A stretch of DNA of 16,039 nt from CAZTAK01 sp964611585 (GTDB lineage Bacteria; Pseudomonadota; Alphaproteobacteria; SHVP01). The stretch covers positions 1 to 16,039 of the forward strand of contig CAZTAK010000061.1 in NCBI GenBank assembly GCA_964611585.1. The letters are read 5' to 3'. The notes under the pieces were generated by a model, which searched no databases, was not told the origin of the DNA, and saw only the letters and a program-made list of their open reading frames with translations. A program made the position numbers and the translations under genes. Shown piece after piece: positions 13,272 to 16,039 of this stretch; the first letter of the stretch is position 1; each line of letters starts with the position of its first letter.

Positions 13272-14993
13272 ATGAATCGTTGGCTCGCAGTTGTGGCTTC
13301 GGCCGGACTTGTCCTGGGGGTTGTCGCGCAGGCGGCGCAAGCCCAGGCCGAGGATCTTCTGTATCTTTCGTACAGCGTACCCAACAGCTTGAACGTGGAT
13401 GGTCCGGGCGGCACGTTCCCGCCGTCCTACGCCGGCATGGTCCAGCTACTGGAACCGCTGGTCTTCTATGAATACGGGGAGACCAATGATGAAGGCGTGC
13501 GCGAACTGCACTATGACAGATTCGCCGGAAAACTGGCCGAGTCCTGGTCGTACGACGAAGGCACGTTGACCTGGACGTTCAATCTGCGTCGCGGCGTCAA
13601 GGGCTGCGAGGGCCAGGACTTCACAGCTGACGACGTGATCTACACATTCGCCCGGGCGAAGTCGATTTCCGGCGCCTCGCCGGTCGGCTACTTTCTGGCC
13701 AACGTCGGTTCCGTCGAGACATTTACGCCGGCGCTGTTTGGCGCGCGCGCGGCTGCGGCCAAGGCGATAGAAGCGGGCGAACCCGCGCCGTCGCCGGATC
13801 CCCGCGATCTCGGACCCGAGGTGACCAAGGTCGATGATTACACCGTAACGATCAAACAGGACGCACCGAACAAGCTGTTCCTGCCGGTGTTGTCGATCTT
13901 TGCGCTCTTTATCTACGACAAGGAAACGATGGAGGCGAATGCAACGGCCGACGATCCGTGGAGCCACAACTACGCCAATATTGTGAATGCCCCCGGCTTC
14001 GGTCCTTATTGTCTGGAAGAATGGGAGAAGGACAAGTCCTTCATTCTGCGGGCCAACGAGCAGTATTATGGCGGCAAACCGCATTTCGATCGCGTGATCG
14101 TGCGCAAGGTTCCGGAAGCCGCCAACCGGCTCGCGATTCTCCGTAGCGGCCAGGCGCAGATCGTCGAGTCGCTCACCCCGAAACAGTACCAGAACCTCAA
14201 GTCGGATTCGAGCATCGAGGTCGGCGGCGCCTACACCAACTCGACGCTGACCATGACACTGAACTGGACCGTTCCGCCCTTCGACAACGTCAAGGTCCGG
14301 CAGGCGATCGCCCATGCGATCCCCTATCAGCAGATCGTCGATGACGTCTATTTCGGCGATGCCAAGAAGGCGGCAGGCGTGATTCCGTCCGTCTATCCGG
14401 GCTTCCATGAAGCAAGCGTTTCTTACGATTATGACCCGGACAAGGCCAGGCAGTTGCTGGCGGAGGCCGGTTACCCCGAAGGCCGGGGTCTGGAAAAGTT
14501 TCCCGCGGCGTTCAATCTGTCGTATGTATCCGAACGTGAGTCGATCGTGGGTCCGGCGGCGATCATCATACGCACCGCACTGCGGGAAGTCGGCATTCCC
14601 CTTGATCTGGATCCCATGCCCCTCCAGCAGTTTTCCGATCGGCAGTTGGTCAAGAAGGACCTGCCCATGGGGATGAACGATACCAGCCGGCCGTTCGGGA
14701 TCGACACGGCGTACGCCGTGCTGCTCCACTTCGTCACCGTTGCCAAGGGCGGTCTCAACAACTGGGGCAACTACAGCAACGATCGCGTCGATGAGCTGTT
14801 CCTTCAAGCCAAGGTCGAGGGCGACGAGGCCAGGCGCAACGCGCAGCTTGCCGAACTCCAGGAGATTCTCATGCAGGAGGTCGCCTGGGTGTCCGTCGTC
14901 GAATTCAAAACTCAGTTTGCGTGGACTTCAGGCCTTAAGGGCGTGACCCTGCATCCCGAAGCACAACTGCGCTTCAGCGATCTCAGCGAATGA
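13272..14993 (+). CDS. ABC transporter substrate-binding protein, family 5 (peptide/nickel type)
   Basis: This 573-residue periplasmic binding protein starts with a Sec signal peptide (MNRWLAVVASAGLVLGVVAQ, cleavage likely after the AQAQA around residue 26). It has no lipobox, so it is soluble. The mature part has the SBP_bac_5 layout: LAESWSYDEGTLTWTFNLRR and the following GVKGCEGQDFTADDVIYTFARA (about residues 81-123), the GPYCLEEWEKDKSFILRANEQYYGGKPHFDRV block, ILRSGQAQIVE, NVKVRQAIAHAIPYQQIVDDVYFGDAKKAAGVIP, and YDPDKARQLLAEAGYPEGRG. The length is normal for this family, which binds di- and oligopeptides, nickel and other ligands. GAGGGAG lies just upstream of the ATG. No permease or ATPase genes follow; a terminator closes the unit, so it either works with a distant transporter or is an orphan. 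Confidence 0.93.
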   Translation: MNRWLAVVASAGLVLGVVAQAAQAQAEDLLYLSYSVPNSLNVDGPGGTFPPSYAGMVQLLEPLVFYEYGETNDEGVRELHYDRFAGKLAESWSYDEGTLTWTFNLRRGVKGCEGQDFTADDVIYTFARAKSISGASPVGYFLANVGSVETFTPALFGARAAAAKAIEAGEPAPSPDPRDLGPEVTKVDDYTVTIKQDAPNKLFLPVLSIFALFIYDKETMEANATADDPWSHNYANIVNAPGFGPYCLEEWEKDKSFILRANEQYYGGKPHFDRVIVRKVPEAANRLAILRSGQAQIVESLTPKQYQNLKSDSSIEVGGAYTNSTLTMTLNWTVPPFDNVKVRQAIAHAIPYQQIVDDVYFGDAKKAAGVIPSVYPGFHEASVSYDYDPDKARQLLAEAGYPEGRGLEKFPAAFNLSYVSERESIVGPAAIIIRTALREVGIPLDLDPMPLQQFSDRQLVKKDLPMGMNDTSRPFGIDTAYAVLLHFVTVAKGGLNNWGNYSNDRVDELFLQAKVEGDEARRNAQLAELQEILMQEVAWVSVVEFKTQFAWTSGLKGVTLHPEAQLRFSDLSE

Positions 14994-15012
14994 TTTGAAG
15001 ACCAACTTGGAG

Positions 15013-15043
15013 TGCGGCGCCTGACCGGCGCCGCATTTTTTTT
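15013..15043 (+). terminator. Rho-independent terminator of the solute-binding protein gene
   Basis: A perfect 9-bp stem TGCGGCGCC (15013-15021) / GGCGCCGCA (15027-15035) with loop TGACC is followed by eight T residues (15036-15043). It begins 20 bases after the TGA of the gene, the standard position. It is not a good terminator for the convergent minus-strand gene, which lacks a T-run on that side. Confidence 0.93.
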
Positions 15044-15144
15044 CCCCCAGGGCCGGAACCGAAAGCAACGGCGCACGCATTGTTGGCCGAGTGCAGCCTA
15101 TGGGTCCGCTTCCGTCGGGCTGAGCAGGAATCCGGCCCGCCACC

Positions 15145-15843
15145 CTACATGTCGAGTTCGACCAGCTGGTAATACTGATTCAGTCGATCGTAACGCAGCT
15201 GGACCGGCAGAAAGTCGGGCCCATGCGTCCAAATTTCGAAGCGCGGGATTTCGCCGGGGTTCAGCGCGATCCGGTCGCACAGAAAGGTGCCGGCCGGCAC
15301 GGTAAGCTCTTCCTGTCCCAGGTATTCGAGATGGAGCGTCGCGGGCGTTGGCGTCACGGTCGTGGTGTCGCCAAGCATCGGGCCAGAACCGCCATTTCCA
15401 AGCGGGGAGCTGGACATCCGCGGGTAGATCTTCTGCTTCCGGTCTTTCTGCGACATATCGAAGGCGGCGTTGGTCCAGGCGTCGCACGAGACCGCGTGAG
15501 AGACGAAGATCGGTGGGCGCCCTTCCAACGGCCAACGTTGACTGATGCGTCCGGCATCGACCGTAAAGGATTCGCATTCGGCCTGGGTATCCGTGAAGTG
15601 GAACCAGCCGCTACCCTGAAACCGGTCGTTGATGGTGAGCCTTACGAAGCAGTCGAGCGGCCGCCACTCGGTATCAACGCTGTAGGTCACGTTGCGAAGC
15701 AGGTCGTCGTCATCCATCTCGGTCACTGCTTGCATGGTGCGACAACCGTCGGCATGCACGGTATGGGTGAACCATTCGCGGCCCATCACCCCGACCTCGT
15801 CGGTAATGTAGTCGATACGACCTCTGATCATGCGGTGTTTCAT
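15145..15843 (-). CDS. Hypothetical protein, 232 residues, probably a beta-rich fold
   Basis: I do not recognise the family with certainty. The protein has no signal peptide or membrane segment. Its hydrophobic-polar alternation suggests a beta-sheet or barrel fold. The C-terminal part (LHLEYLGQEELTVPAGTFLC, DRIALNPGEIPRFEIWTHGP, DFLPVQLRYDRLNQYYQLVEL) follows the pattern of DUF3108-like and lipocalin-like proteins, in which a reporter strand carries VPAGTF and a late strand LPVRI/LPVQL. The N-terminal half is rich in Asp, Thr and Trp (RGRIDYITDEVGVMGREWFT, DTEWRPLDCFVRL). The ATG at 15843 has AAAGGA seven or so bases upstream. The gene is convergent with the solute-binding protein gene, with an intervening plus-strand terminator. 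It could act on a small hydrophobic ligand, but nothing in the sequence proves a function. Confidence 0.7.
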   Translation of the reverse strand: MKHRMIRGRIDYITDEVGVMGREWFTHTVHADGCRTMQAVTEMDDDDLLRNVTYSVDTEWRPLDCFVRLTINDRFQGSGWFHFTDTQAECESFTVDAGRISQRWPLEGRPPIFVSHAVSCDAWTNAAFDMSQKDRKQKIYPRMSSSPLGNGGSGPMLGDTTTVTPTPATLHLEYLGQEELTVPAGTFLCDRIALNPGEIPRFEIWTHGPDFLPVQLRYDRLNQYYQLVELDM

Positions 15844-15985
15844 TTTGTTCCTTTGATCTCAATAGGTTCGTGGTCCCGGAAAGATGCGCGCTTCGCTGCG
15901 ATCCCGCAACTCAAGAGATCGATTCCTGCCGCCTCATATCAATGCGGTGTGAATCGGCCATAACCATGCCGGTTCTTCCATCGAT
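15844..15985. other. Intergenic region, no gene seen
   Basis: This is the upstream region of the 15145-15843 gene on the minus strand. I see no clear -35/-10 pair and no terminator for whatever gene ends at 15986. Confidence 0.4.
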
Positions 15986-16039
15986 TCAGGCCGGATGAGT
16001 CTCGATCCAATGTTTGGCAACGTCGACGCGCCGGCAGAT
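15986..16039 (-). CDS. Possible C-terminal end of a gene running in from the right edge
   Basis: The minus strand reads ICRRVDVAKHWIETHPA followed by TGA (15988-15986). The amphipathic helix-like end with VAKHWIETH looks protein-like, and the frame is open to the window edge. Only 17 residues are visible, so neither the family nor the reality of the gene can be fixed. If real, the gene would be upstream of and in line with the 15145-15843 gene, separated by 142 bp. Confidence 0.3.
   Translation of the reverse strand: MCRRVDVAKHWIETHPA

Noticed and set aside
1..16039. CRISPR array, phage integrase site or rRNA genes
   Set aside because: I found no regularly spaced repeats, integrase or rRNA-like sequence. 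The only close repeats are the short tandem elements listed.

Overview
The window looks like chromosome of a GC-rich alphaproteobacterium, probably Rhodospirillales-like. The clues are a SleB-type cell wall hydrolase beside a tRNA-Asn, a complete typA/bipA, minus-strand CoA-ester catabolism genes joined by stop/start overlaps, and hairpin repeats of the kind scattered between alphaproteobacterial genes. This placement is inferred from gene style, not from a marker search.

Layout, left to right. The 5' three-quarters of a tRNA-Asn(GTT) on the minus strand is cut by the left edge. A plus-strand cell wall hydrolase follows (310-846). A five-gene minus-strand catabolic cluster occupies 1052-6568. 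In transcription order it encodes an acyl-CoA dehydrogenase, a class III CoA-transferase, a PuuE/imidase-like polysaccharide-deacetylase-fold hydrolase, an isochorismatase-fold amidohydrolase and an MmgE/PrpD protein. Two of its junctions are almost zero-length (TGATG, and one base between stop and start), which supports coupled expression. A minus-strand EamA/DMT exporter (6662-7594), visibly poorer in GC, sits just upstream of the cluster. Next comes about 1.1 kb of gene debris (7679-8714): an IS256-type transposase fragment, a frameshifted small conserved gene, and a 288-bp near-copy of the cluster's own acyl-CoA dehydrogenase. typA (8715-10538, minus) is intact.

On the right, a plus-strand pair at 11121-12751 encodes a 72-residue GatC/AtzG-like protein and an amidase-signature hydrolase that overlap by 4 bases. 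After it lies the tail of a dead NADP-dependent oxidoreductase gene with two in-frame stops. A family-5 ABC solute-binding protein (13272-14993) follows without permease genes and ends at a strong intrinsic terminator. A minus-strand gene of unknown function (15145-15843) and possibly the last codons of another gene close the window.

How the genes may work together (inference): the deacetylase-fold enzyme could open a cyclic imide or ureide, the isochorismatase-fold enzyme could hydrolyse the resulting half-amide, the CoA-transferase could activate the acid, the dehydrogenase could oxidise the CoA ester, and MmgE/PrpD could act on a branched or hydroxylated acid. The separate amidase pair and solute-binding protein suggest further use of amide or peptide nitrogen. 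The most distinctive non-coding feature is a pair of inverted, diverged repeats of about 143 bp (916-1058 and 10941-11083). Their hairpin stems carry a compensated base-pair change. One copy abuts the 3' end of the catabolic cluster and the other lies in the putative leader of the amidase operon.
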